From NCBI GenBank assembly GCA_035633115.1, contig DASQFN010000082.1:1-42661 (forward strand): 42,661 nt of DNA, in the 5' to 3' direction. Both the position numbers and the translations under genes were made by a program. Below the pieces are notes generated by a model that was not told where the DNA came from, did no database searches, and saw only the letters and a program-made list of their open reading frames with translations. Shown piece after piece: positions 16,647-24,972 of the stretch; position 1 is the stretch's first letter, and each line of letters opens with the position of its first letter. The DNA is from Gemmatimonadaceae bacterium. Its GTDB lineage: Bacteria; Gemmatimonadota; Gemmatimonadetes; Gemmatimonadales; Gemmatimonadaceae.

Positions 16647-17693
16647 ATGTCCATACGCGTAGAGCAGTCAAGTCAAACCATAAGCTGGTTCAAAGATAGA
16701 CTTGCCGAAGAGCGTCTCGAGTTCAAACCGCCATTTCAGAGAAATCCTGTGTGGTTGGACAAACACAGGGCGTACTTAATCGATACCGCCCTCCGAGGTC
16801 TACCGATCCCTGAAGTCTACATTCAGAAAGAGACCGATGAAACAGGCAATACTGTCTACGCGCTGGTCGATGGACAACAGAGAATACGAGCCCTCATCGA
16901 TTTCACGCGGGGGGAGGTGGAATTGATGGAGGGGTTCACGCCAGGGCGCGGAGGAGACACATGGGATGATCTCACAGCCGATGAAAAGAAAGCCTTCTGG
17001 AATTATCGTCTTGTAGTCCGAGAGATTGAGGGAGCAAGTGAGGCTGACTTGCGTGATTTGTTCCAGAGACTTAATCAAAATACGGTAACGCTAAATGCCC
17101 AAGAGCTTCGAAACGCTAGGTACAAAGGGGATTTTATACGGACTGTCACCGACTTGGCTGATCAACGATTCTGGGCCGAACAGGGAATTGTGACCGCGAC
17201 CGAAATTCGGCGAATGGTGGACATCGAGTTCATGGCAGAGTTGCTCGTCGGACTAATGCACGGACCGCAAAATAAGAAGGCCTCTCTCGACGGAATGTTT
17301 GCATCCTACGAGGCAAAAGTACCGGACAAGCAGGTTTGGCTTAAAGAGTTTGAAGCTGCGCGAGCATTAACTGAATTGCTCGTCCCTGATCTACGCGCAT
17401 CTCGTTGGCGCGGTAAGAGCGACTACTATTCACTCTTCCTTGCATCGGCTGAGATCAACTCGACTGGAGGACTACTTGCTCGTAAACTTAAGAAGGCTCA
17501 GGTAGCACTCGGCAATTTCGAGAAACAGGTAACTGCTCGGTTATCCAAAGACGGCAGTTCGCGGAAGGTGCCTAGAAATGTCCGGCGTTATGTGACTGCA
17601 GTTGAGAAGGCAGCCTCGGACAAGGATAGGCGGGAAACCCGACACCGCGTTTTGGTCGATTTGCTGGGTCAATTCCAGGAAGGACAAGCCTAG
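16647..17693 (+). CDS. DUF262 (GmrS/ParB-like nucleotidase fold) protein
   Basis: 348 residues from the ATG at 16647, with AAAAGG directly before it. The N-terminus has the DUF262 hallmarks: FKPPFQRNPVW (about 26-36), then VDGQQRIRAL (D75-R79), the DGQQR motif of the ParB/Srx-like nucleotide-hydrolysing site, and later FQRLNQNTVTLNAQELRNARY. It lacks the C-terminal DUF1524 HNH nuclease domain of full GmrSD enzymes, so the partner activity must come from elsewhere, most simply from the nucleotidyltransferase-like gene 4 bp upstream. DUF262 proteins are typical of phage-defence loci. The C-terminal third is helical and basic. Confidence 0.82.
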   Translation: MSIRVEQSSQTISWFKDRLAEERLEFKPPFQRNPVWLDKHRAYLIDTALRGLPIPEVYIQKETDETGNTVYALVDGQQRIRALIDFTRGEVELMEGFTPGRGGDTWDDLTADEKKAFWNYRLVVREIEGASEADLRDLFQRLNQNTVTLNAQELRNARYKGDFIRTVTDLADQRFWAEQGIVTATEIRRMVDIEFMAELLVGLMHGPQNKKASLDGMFASYEAKVPDKQVWLKEFEAARALTELLVPDLRASRWRGKSDYYSLFLASAEINSTGGLLARKLKKAQVALGNFEKQVTARLSKDGSSRKVPRNVRRYVTAVEKAASDKDRRETRHRVLVDLLGQFQEGQA

Positions 17694-18181
17694 AATGGCC
17701 ATGGCGTTGGATCCACGATCAGGTCGGTGTCAGAGATCCTTGATCGAGAATCGGATATCGTTAGCTAGTCCACGGCTTTGTGGCGCGCCTATTAGAACCC
17801 TCTATCGCACCGACGAGCTAAGCAACATCGCGATCTGTTGACCGCGGCTTTACGGTTTCATACCTCATGGACAAAGTTCGAGCCGCATGACGGGCCAAGT
17901 GGGATAATACACCCTACAGATCGAAGGCAGTTTCACCGACAAGCTTGGGAGATCGAGGGTGAGTTGGCTCGCATTTACTGGTCTCATGGCTTTGGCCCTC
18001 GCGTGGCCGGTCACCTGTTTGCGACAGGTGGGAAGCCCTCCCCGATTAGAGCGATAATGGCCTAGACTATCGGCGTCCTCGGCAACGTGACCTTAGCCCA
18101 GGATCACGCTCTCGCGGCAACTGAATAGATAACAGAGCATATGATAGAGGCAGCGTAAACCACTCTTGGAAGAGCGTAACA
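17694..18181. other. 488-bp intergenic stretch without a supported gene
   Basis: Short open frames exist (for example 17838-18065) but show no ribosome binding site, no recognisable motif and poor coding character. A perfect 6-bp hairpin, CACCTG (18012-18017) and CAGGTG (18025-18030), has no T-run after it. GGAAGAG at 18168-18174 is the ribosome binding site of the next gene. Confidence 0.5.
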
Positions 18182-18946
18182 ATGTGTCGAATGATCGTCA
18201 GTATCGGCCGCGCAAAAGTTTCCGACGTTGTCGCAGCAGCGCGATTGATGGGCGCAGGGCTGACAGCTCGTCACGAGTACGCTCAAGTTGGCCCCACTGG
18301 TGCTCCTGGTGGGATTACGCATTTAGACGGCTGGGGACTCGTCTTCGCCGCGGACGATGGAACACTCCGATGCTATCGCTCCGCGACTGGAATCACGGCA
18401 GACGATGCGGTAGAGGCTTTCCCTGAAGAAACGAGTGATGTTATTGTCGCGCACGTTCGAAATGCGACGAATCCTGATCAAATCGGCATGCGCTTTGTTC
18501 ATCCGATTGAGTTCGAGATCAGCGGCAATCCCGCGTTCTTTTTTCACAACGGATTCGCACCTGATATCCTTGGTAGTGCCTGTGGAAGTTCGGATTGGGA
18601 TAGCCTTAATCTGCTAGAATGGCTCAAGCCAGCGATCGAGGCCGACGACACAACAGATGCTCTTGAGCGTCGCCTCGGCTTACTCCCTCCCACTACGACA
18701 TCGGCCAATTTTGTTCTGGTTCAGTCAGGCCGTCTAATTATTTGCAACTGGTTCGACTCTTCCACAAGAACTCCGGAATACTACACGATGCACCGCTGCG
18801 ATGGGCCTAACCGCATCGTAATTAGCTCCGAGCCGATTCCCGACATCGAGGATGTCGGGACCTGGCAGCCCCTAGGAAATCGAACACTGCTTGAGATTCC
18901 CTTTGCGACCTTTGGGGATCATGAACAATTAAGACCACATTACTAG
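18182..18946 (+). CDS. class II glutamine amidotransferase (EgtC/YafJ-like)
   Basis: 254 residues with an N-terminal nucleophile: the ATG at 18182 is followed at once by Cys2 (MCRM), exposed after Met removal, which also fixes the start; GGAAGAG lies 7 bases upstream. Other class II signatures are THLDGWGLVF (47-56), the Arg loop HVRNAT (91-96) and FFHNG (120-124). The single domain without a synthetase partner resembles EgtC, which hydrolyses a gamma-glutamyl amide in ergothioneine synthesis, and YafJ. In this cluster it may remove a gamma-glutamyl group installed by the ligase at 19790-21394. It converges on the oxygenase gene with an 18-bp overlap of the 3' ends. Confidence 0.87.
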   Translation: MCRMIVSIGRAKVSDVVAAARLMGAGLTARHEYAQVGPTGAPGGITHLDGWGLVFAADDGTLRCYRSATGITADDAVEAFPEETSDVIVAHVRNATNPDQIGMRFVHPIEFEISGNPAFFFHNGFAPDILGSACGSSDWDSLNLLEWLKPAIEADDTTDALERRLGLLPPTTTSANFVLVQSGRLIICNWFDSSTRTPEYYTMHRCDGPNRIVISSEPIPDIEDVGTWQPLGNRTLLEIPFATFGDHEQLRPHY

Positions 18947-19765
18947 TGGCTTGTCGGGGGACCGGAATCCCAAGAAGAAGCCGCAGGTTGAGCGCGGTTC
19001 TGAGCTTCCATGAATAGCGTGAAGCTCGCTGTTTCGAAATACTATGACATCGCCTGTCGTAGGTTTGATCGTCCAATCCGGCAGTCCAATCTGGGCACGG
19101 TTCACGCCGTAGGAAAGCTTTGGTTCGGAATTGCGCATTGAGTCATATTCCGCAGCGGAAAGTCGCCGTCGCCAGCCTTCGAGCTCTCCTCCGGAGTTAG
19201 GCGTTTCAACGTAAAGATTTACTCCCAGCTGTACCGACACTTCAGCCGCGACGGCGTGTCCCGGTAGCTCTTTGGCGATATTGTCGTCGTGAGGCTCCGC
19301 ACCTCCGCCAACGATTCGGCGGCCCACAAACCGGTGCAGCAGTAAACCGTCAAATGTCAGGGTCTCGACGCCCGCTGGCCAAGAAGCGGCAATTTGTCCA
19401 TAAAGCCGGGCGATTACGGGACTGCTCAATAGGAATTCCTCAAGCACATCCTTTTCGGAGTACAGCTCGCGGACCCGGCCGGTCTTTCTTATGTCGCTGA
19501 ACGAGCTCCCGACTCTAGTGATGCCTGCCGCCGTGGAAAAATCGACGGAGCGTGGATGAGATACGAGTAGGGCTGCGAGCGTCTCACATTCCGCAGGAGT
19601 AGCGAATTGCGCAAGCCGTATCGCATCCGTTTCACCTGTCAGCAATCCCGACCAGTCTGCATAGGATGTAAGGACTGAACCAATACTAGTAGCCACTGCT
19701 ATTCCTCTCTCGACGTTGACGCGCGCGACACTAGGTTTCTTGAAACAAACATGATTAACGCTCAT
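18929..19765 (-). CDS. 2-oxoglutarate/Fe(II)-dependent oxygenase
   Basis: 278 residues with a double-stranded beta-helix C-terminal half. Iron ligands are readable: H159 and D161 in EPHDDN, with the distal His at 249 or 252 in SELHAIHGSSEPR; R258 is the expected 2-oxoglutarate anchor, followed by GFFLGFRS. The HxD rather than HxG indicates a hydroxylase-type site, not a halogenase. The stretch LGVNLYVETPNSGGELEGW is the core strand of the family. It is the third gene of a minus-strand set (AlaX-like, ligase, this), starting 24 bp after the ligase stop. The substrate is not predictable; a small amino acid or a gamma-glutamyl derivative is my inference from context. Confidence 0.82.
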   Translation of the reverse strand: MSVNHVCFKKPSVARVNVERGIAVATSIGSVLTSYADWSGLLTGETDAIRLAQFATPAECETLAALLVSHPRSVDFSTAAGITRVGSSFSDIRKTGRVRELYSEKDVLEEFLLSSPVIARLYGQIAASWPAGVETLTFDGLLLHRFVGRRIVGGGAEPHDDNIAKELPGHAVAAEVSVQLGVNLYVETPNSGGELEGWRRRLSAAEYDSMRNSEPKLSYGVNRAQIGLPDWTIKPTTGDVIVFRNSELHAIHGSSEPRSTCGFFLGFRSPDKPLVMWS

Positions 19766-19789
19766 CCCTGGGGCAAATACGATTTGTTC

Positions 19790-21394
19790 TTACTCGGTAA
19801 ACTCCTTCGCGAGAAGGCGAACTACATCGGTGAGGCTTTCGTTGCGGCGATATTCCACCGTTTGGCGATTCGAACTTGTTCCTTTATCCAATATTGTTAA
19901 AATATGGTGCGCCTCACTACGTGACCCGAGGTCGTCGAGTACGTCGTCGACAAAGTCCAGCAGCTCGAGAGCTGCGTATCGGCAAGTGACTTCGCGCTCC
20001 GTCCGTTCATCAATAAAACGTGCCCGCCTGCCGTATCTAGCCGCCCGCCACTTATTCTCTTCGATGATTGGCTTCCATTGAATGCGCAGGGTTTGACCAT
20101 CGTGGAGCAATCGAGCCAGTTTTGCCACTACAGCCTGACACAAAGCGGCGATACAAACGGTGTCGACGATTCTGGAGCAGGCGTCGCAGATGCGGAATTC
20201 GATTGTCGGATACTTGGGATGCAAACGAACGTCCCACCAAATCTTTGTAGGATCATTGGATCCCTTGCTATCAAACGACCGCGTGGTGGCCAGAAGATTT
20301 ACGTAGCGTTCAAAGGCATGGTTGTTCGGAAACACTGGGGGAATGCCGGTGCGTGGAAGTACAGCGAACACTGAACTGCGATAGGATTGAAATCCCGTGT
20401 CTCGGCCTTCCCAATACGGTGAGCTGGAACTTACTGCGAGAAGAAGTGGGATTATTTGACGAGCGGAATTCATGATCTGAATCCGAAGCTCCGGATCGTC
20501 CACTCCAATGTGAACGTGTAGCCCAAATGTCACCAACCGGCGGACGGCATCTTGCATATCGTGCACGAACAGATCCGTTCTGGGAGTATGATGGGGCTGT
20601 TGAGCATTCCATGTGGAGAACGGATGTGTTGCCGCAGAAACAACCGCTAGGTTTTTAGGCAGTGCGCTCTGAAGCTGCTCCCTCAACCTGCGAAGATCAT
20701 TCGCGAGCGCTGGAATATCGCCTAGTGGATCTGTCTTCATTTCTACCTGAGATTGATACACTTCACGGCTGAAATGCTTGGCATCATCAGCGCGTCGGAG
20801 CACCTCGTCGGCCTTGGGGCTCAGCGCCCAGTTTTTTCTTGAAACAATCTGGTATTCCTCTTCAACCCCGATGGTCAGTGGAACCGAATGCCAGTACCGA
20901 CGCTTTGCGGCCATATATGGAAGTGTGCTACGCTCACGTATCATGACAAAAACATCGTCCTGCTGGAAAAGCAGTTCTAACAGCTCTTGTGTGAACAAAT
21001 CTCGATACATCTCGACTGAGACATCTTGCCCGCGCCGTTCCATACGTATGTAGGTACTAATTTCAATCAGGTTGGAGCGGAGAAGATTGTTGTCTCTGGG
21101 TGACAAGTAGGCGCCGTGATTGTCGATTGTGCGCTCTATCCATACTCGATATTCTTCAGCGACCCCGTTTGCTTTTAGTGCATCTTTACCGGGGAGCAAC
21201 GCTCGCACACTCCGGTCAGAGCCGGGCTTTCCAGGCTCGGGCTTAACCAGCTCAATTTTCTTGAGGAGGCTGCACGAGAATGCGTGTATTTCACGATGCT
21301 TGGTTTCGCTAAGGGCGTCAGGAGAGCGAGGCTCGTGATCGGGCGACGTAATTGCGCGCATCGGCTCAGGAGGTAAACGGGGTGCTTTCTTCAC
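19790..21394 (-). CDS. carboxylate-amine ligase (GCS2/YbdK family) with N-terminal extension
   Basis: 534 residues. From residue 171 the sequence is a clear GCS2-type glutamate-cysteine-ligase-like domain: LTIGVEEEYQIV (174-184), SQVEMKTDP, SAATHPFSTW, GLHVHIGV (291-298, HVH), SSSPYWEGRDTGFQSYRS, IWWDVRLHPKYPTIEFRICDA. Acidic and His residues of the metal-ATP site are retained, so it should be active. YbdK/EgtA-like enzymes usually begin near the GVEEE motif; here about 170 residues precede it (mostly helical, charged, with LEL-rich stretches) that I do not recognise. The family joins a carboxylate, often glutamate, to an amine. Start ATG at 21394; 39 bp separate it from the AlaX-like gene upstream. 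Confidence 0.85.
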   Translation of the reverse strand: MKKAPRLPPEPMRAITSPDHEPRSPDALSETKHREIHAFSCSLLKKIELVKPEPGKPGSDRSVRALLPGKDALKANGVAEEYRVWIERTIDNHGAYLSPRDNNLLRSNLIEISTYIRMERRGQDVSVEMYRDLFTQELLELLFQQDDVFVMIRERSTLPYMAAKRRYWHSVPLTIGVEEEYQIVSRKNWALSPKADEVLRRADDAKHFSREVYQSQVEMKTDPLGDIPALANDLRRLREQLQSALPKNLAVVSAATHPFSTWNAQQPHHTPRTDLFVHDMQDAVRRLVTFGLHVHIGVDDPELRIQIMNSARQIIPLLLAVSSSSPYWEGRDTGFQSYRSSVFAVLPRTGIPPVFPNNHAFERYVNLLATTRSFDSKGSNDPTKIWWDVRLHPKYPTIEFRICDACSRIVDTVCIAALCQAVVAKLARLLHDGQTLRIQWKPIIEENKWRAARYGRRARFIDERTEREVTCRYAALELLDFVDDVLDDLGSRSEAHHILTILDKGTSSNRQTVEYRRNESLTDVVRLLAKEFTE

Positions 21395-21433
21395 TCGCAG
21401 TTTAGAACTAGAGCTCAGTCCCGGGCGGGCTAG

Positions 21434-22171
21434 CTATTGGACGGTGCGCGGGAACGAATAAGACACTCGTGTGACCCCCTTCTTTGCTCGGACCTTTTCA
21501 ATCCGCATGCCGGCGAGTTTCCCAAGTGTGAGGACGTGAGTGCCGCCACATGGTTGAGCGAAACCGTCGATTATTACTATCCGGCTGGGTTTGTCCATCG
21601 GAACATTTGCAGGCACGTTTCGACAAAGACTTTGGAGTTCGTCTGGGCGAACGATGCGGGCAACGACCGGCAGATCGAGAGCGATCAGCCTGTCAACCTC
21701 TGTTTGTAGCTGGGCAGTGAGTGTGTCGCGCTCGTTTTCTGGAACGATGCCATCAAACTCAACGTATGGACCGTCTGGAAAGTGATACCCTTTAGTCGCC
21801 ACGAAAGGTTGATCTGCGTTGGCCATCGCATTGAGGATGAGATGGCCACCTGACTGCAGTCGCGAATTCTCTTCGCGACGCGCCGGGTCCACATTCAGCA
21901 TAACGGAAAGCCCTGCAGTCGGTTCTCCTTGTACAATATTCCCGATATGCTGCACTTGCCCATCTGCGTAGCGGACTTGACGGACGGCGAATCGGAAATC
22001 GTTGGCCGTGATAAAACCGGTATCCGACGGCTGACCCCCTCCCTGAGGATAGAAGATCGTGCGATCGAGCACCAGCCACGTACCTGTGGCATCAATTTGA
22101 ACTGCTTCAATCGTCGCAGACGTTGAATAGTTAAACATCTCCTCCAAGTAAACGAGCGAGGTATTCGACAT
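21434..22171 (-). CDS. AlaX-like aminoacyl-tRNA editing protein
   Basis: 245 residues related to the editing domain of alanyl-tRNA synthetase. FYPQGGGQPSDTG (40-52) is the canonical entry motif, SGGHLI follows at 107-112, and QPCGGTHV (207-213) carries the second metal pair C208/H212. In functional AlaX the first pair is HxxxH; here it reads Q106-SGG-H110, so one zinc ligand is replaced by Gln. Stand-alone AlaX proteins hydrolyse mischarged Ser- or Gly-tRNA(Ala). In this biosynthetic-looking cluster it could protect translation against a non-protein amino acid made by neighbouring enzymes, or be recruited for another ester. First gene of the minus-strand set. Confidence 0.83.
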   Translation of the reverse strand: MSNTSLVYLEEMFNYSTSATIEAVQIDATGTWLVLDRTIFYPQGGGQPSDTGFITANDFRFAVRQVRYADGQVQHIGNIVQGEPTAGLSVMLNVDPARREENSRLQSGGHLILNAMANADQPFVATKGYHFPDGPYVEFDGIVPENERDTLTAQLQTEVDRLIALDLPVVARIVRPDELQSLCRNVPANVPMDKPSRIVIIDGFAQPCGGTHVLTLGKLAGMRIEKVRAKKGVTRVSYSFPRTVQ

Positions 22172-22440
22172 AACAGTGCGGGTCGTGAGGAAGGTGGTCA
22201 GGCCGTCGAACGCGGCTATCGGCGAGGACCGGGAGGCATTTCGCAGTAAGCGAGCGTCTGTGACCAGCGGGTCAACTATAGCTGGTTGTTAGGCCGCCGT
22301 CAAAACTATTGGCAATGCGACGTTGTAAGCCGCTGCGTAATGCACCTTAGGACAGAGTTTCTACTCTTGCGCGGGCTTCTGACTCCCAACAGCTTGGGCG
22401 CTCAATACCTAGTTAAAAAAACTCTTAAATGGAGAGCTAG
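22172..22440. promoter_or_regulatory. divergent control region of the cluster
   Basis: 269 bp between the divergently transcribed AlaX-like and amine oxidase genes. It must carry both promoters, though no strong -35/-10 pair stands out. A perfect 6-bp inverted repeat ACCAGC (22263-22268) and GCTGGT (22281-22286), spacer 12, has the size of an operator. No gene is visible. Confidence 0.4.
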
Positions 22441-24210
22441 GTGGGAGTCGGCGAAACGGCTAACGTTCTTGATTTTGCGATCATAGGTGCCGGGTGCGCA
22501 GGCAGTTATGCGGCTTGGAGATTGGCTAACGCCCCTGAGAGTGAACTCACGGAGCACCTCGGCGGGGAGTCACGTGCTGCATCAATTCGGCTCTTCGAGT
22601 CAAGCGGCCGGGTTGGCGGTCGGCTCTTGACGATAAAGGTCCCCGGCAGCTCGCACTTGGCTGAGTTGGGCGGAATGCGGTTTACTAGCAATCAATTGTT
22701 GTTTCGTGGTCTGATACAAAAGATTGGTGAGCGCGAACGCTCCTTCGATTTTGAGACGTCGTTCATGTATCTACGCGGGCGTCGCCTTCCTTCATCTATC
22801 ATGTCAAGCGGCGTGTGCGAAGCATGCAAGGGTCCGACGGGTTTTCCATATCTCTTATCAGACGGCGAGCCCTATGATCCGATCCGACTCGCCAAACTCG
22901 CAATTCTGTCGGGCTTGCTGGACATCACTTTCGACCACCCTAGCGGAGCTGTGACAAAAGCGAATCAGGAATCAGCGCGTGAGAAACTCCGCTCGTTGAG
23001 TTCTGCCGACGGGGATCGTGACCTGAGATTGGACCGATTAAACCGCCTCTTCTTGTCAGCCCGCGAATGGGCTGCAGTGAAGCGTACCGGGAGAATTGAT
23101 AACAAACCCCTGTATGAGCTCGGCTTCTGGAACTTACTCCAGAAATACCTGAGCAACGAAGGATTTCTCTTAGTACATGACGCCCTTGGATACGAATCCA
23201 TTCTTGCAAATTGGAATGCGGCGGACGCGATTCCCTGGTTCTTGTCAGATTTCGGGGTGGATTATCTAACGGTCGATAGCGGAATGGCTCGTATTCCAAG
23301 AGCGCTTGTCGCGTCATTCAGCGGGGAAAGCGGCGATGCATTTTGCGATCGCCACTCGCTTAAGACGGTTGAGCGAGTGTCTGCAGATGACCGGCCCGCG
23401 CTACAGCTCTCGTTTGATTCGGGGCAGTCCGTGGTTGCTAGAAACGTTATTCTGGCTTTGCCAAAGTACGCTTTGAAACAGTTAGAGTTTAAGATCACGT
23501 CGAATAGTTCCATGGCGGCGTTTCACGAGCGCTTGGAAGACGTGACTGCGCACCCCCTTTTTAAATTGTTTTTGGGATATGAGAGGGCATGGTGGGAGCG
23601 AGCAGAAGCATTAGGCAAGCCGTCAGGCCGCACAACTACGGATCTTCCGATCCGTCAAGTTTACTACTTCGAACGCCCTCCCGAGCAACCTTCGGTTCGC
23701 AGGATTGTGATGGCGAGCTATAGCGATGAGCACTACGTTGATTTTTGGAGGCCATTGCACAAACGTGCTTCCAAGCCGATCTATCGGTCGGTCGATAATC
23801 TGTCTGCAGATGAAGAAGACAACTTGGAGGCGTTTGGCGCGTCACATGCCATGGCCGAGAGCGCACATCGACAGATCGCCCAGCTAAGTCCCGCGGTTCA
23901 AGATATTCCGGAGCCGTATGTTGCACTCGTAAAAGATTGGACTGAAGCTCCATTCGGGGGCGGCTGGCACTCCTGGAATGTTCATGTCAAATCTTGGGAG
24001 TCCATAGAAGCACTCGTTCAGCCCTTCGGTGATGTCAACTTGTTCGTGTGCGGTGAGGCATATTCGTCCGAGCAGGGCTGGGTTGAGGGCGCGCTCAAGT
24101 CCGCTGAGCTGGTATTAGACAAACTGGGCATCTCTCCACCGGCTTGGATCGATCAGGCTGAGTACTCTCGCCTTCATTGCATTGACTACCGCGACTACAT
24201 CCGAGATTGA
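22441..24210 (+). CDS. flavin-containing amine/L-amino-acid oxidase
   Basis: 589 residues from a GTG at 22441 (GGAGA lies about 6 bases upstream). The Rossmann FAD motif IIGAGCAGSYAAWRL (GxGxxG at 16-21) is followed by SSGRVGGRLLT and AELGGMRF (about 75-82), the motif of the amine oxidase / L-amino-acid oxidase / tryptophan monooxygenase superfamily in which the Arg binds substrate carboxylate. The C-terminal FAD-contact motif VCGEAYSSEQGWVEGALKSAE is intact. I expect oxidation of a C-N bond of an amino acid or amine with release of peroxide. No signal peptide, so cytoplasmic. It diverges from the AlaX-ligase-oxygenase set and precedes the 61-residue peptide gene. Confidence 0.85.
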   Translation: MGVGETANVLDFAIIGAGCAGSYAAWRLANAPESELTEHLGGESRAASIRLFESSGRVGGRLLTIKVPGSSHLAELGGMRFTSNQLLFRGLIQKIGERERSFDFETSFMYLRGRRLPSSIMSSGVCEACKGPTGFPYLLSDGEPYDPIRLAKLAILSGLLDITFDHPSGAVTKANQESAREKLRSLSSADGDRDLRLDRLNRLFLSAREWAAVKRTGRIDNKPLYELGFWNLLQKYLSNEGFLLVHDALGYESILANWNAADAIPWFLSDFGVDYLTVDSGMARIPRALVASFSGESGDAFCDRHSLKTVERVSADDRPALQLSFDSGQSVVARNVILALPKYALKQLEFKITSNSSMAAFHERLEDVTAHPLFKLFLGYERAWWERAEALGKPSGRTTTDLPIRQVYYFERPPEQPSVRRIVMASYSDEHYVDFWRPLHKRASKPIYRSVDNLSADEEDNLEAFGASHAMAESAHRQIAQLSPAVQDIPEPYVALVKDWTEAPFGGGWHSWNVHVKSWESIEALVQPFGDVNLFVCGEAYSSEQGWVEGALKSAELVLDKLGISPPAWIDQAEYSRLHCIDYRDYIRD

Positions 24211-24464
24211 TGTTTTTGTTCTTGGATTCAGGCTAAAACACCCTTCCCGATCGGCGCATAAGTCCTTGTTCCGTAACAGTTTAGATGATAGACCTTGATC
24301 CGGGAGCGGAAGTTGCTAAGAGAACGACAGACGTCCCAGCAAGAAATTAGGCGTTGCGCACGGCGCACAGTCTCGTTGATTAAGGGCGCCGCAGTTTGAC
24401 GGTAGCGGAACCAAGGGGTTGAACCGACTGTCGAATAACCACCCCTCTTATTGGAGAAAGAAAG

Positions 24465-24650
24465 ATGGCAACCAAGAAACCCAACGCAACGAAAGCCCGT
24501 CCGAGCGGGGATGTAACGTCCAACCGGAGTCGCGATATTTTTGAACGCAATCTTGCTGAGCTGGAAAGAAAGGAGCGCGAATGGATCAGAGAAATCGCGG
24601 AAAAGAATCGAGAGCAGCTGCTGACGCACTCTAATGGACACTTCAGATAA
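24465..24650 (+). CDS. 61-residue basic peptide, unknown
   Basis: Short gene with strong expression signals: GGAG at 24453-24456, eight bases before the ATG, and an excellent intrinsic terminator directly after the stop. The product begins MATKKPNATKARPSG (basic, disordered) and continues with a highly charged helix of Arg, Glu and Lys (DIFERNLAELERKEREWI) before a polar tail ending THSNGHFR. No Cys, no leader-cleavage GG, no membrane segment. I do not recognise it. A 254-bp gap without a gene separates it from the amine oxidase gene. It might be a helical regulator, a scaffold for chemistry by the neighbouring enzymes, or a nucleic-acid-binding peptide; the sequence does not decide. Confidence 0.72.
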   Translation: MATKKPNATKARPSGDVTSNRSRDIFERNLAELERKEREWIREIAEKNREQLLTHSNGHFR

Positions 24651-24666
24651 GGTTTTCCAAGCATTG

Positions 24667-24696
24667 AGAGAGACATGACTGTCTCTCTTCTTTTTA
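24667..24696 (+). terminator. intrinsic terminator after the peptide gene
   Basis: AGAGAGACA (24667-24675) pairs perfectly with TGTCTCTCT (24680-24688) around a TGAC loop, followed by a T-rich tail (24689-24695). It is 16 bp downstream of the 61-codon gene stop and marks the right end of the biosynthetic-looking cluster. Confidence 0.88.
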
Positions 24697-24972
24697 TGGC
24701 GAGCCCGACAACCGCCGAGGGTTCGGCCGAACCTCACCGCAACCGGAACGCGAGCGCCTGGCCGTTACCAAGTACTCTGTGAGAAGGGGTGGGGACCGCG
24801 TTCGGCACTACACCCGCAAGTGGAACGACTGCCCATCGCAGGCCAGACTGTTATTTCTACGGAAAGTGTAGCACCGCCTCATCCGAGCCTACCTCAAACG
24901 TTGAGGCTCGAGTGGGAGCCTTGCCGAGGTCATGTCGGAGCGCGACTATAGCTTTCTGCTCGACGCGAACCG
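24697..24972. other. leader region of the restriction locus, no supported gene
   Basis: About 276 bp. A broken frame ending in SERDYSFLLDANR runs to a stop overlapping the Res start codon, with a stop at 24902-24904 inside it; it may be the tail of a decayed gene, but I cannot identify it. No promoter stands out. Confidence 0.4.

Noticed and set aside
17838-18065. 75-codon plus-strand frame after the DUF262 gene
   Set aside because: No ribosome binding site, no family similarity, and unremarkable composition; kept only as part of the intergenic note.
18182-21394. Ergothioneine biosynthesis, suggested by EgtC-like and EgtA-like genes
   Set aside because: No histidine methyltransferase (EgtD) or sulfoxide synthase (EgtB) gene is present, and the ligase is closer to the YbdK type.
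22282-22292. GTTAGGC core-like string, considered as an integron attC site for the small accessory genes
   Set aside because: No matching inverse core (GCCTAAC) within attC distance, no imperfect palindrome of the right size, and the surrounding genes are not a one-direction cassette array.
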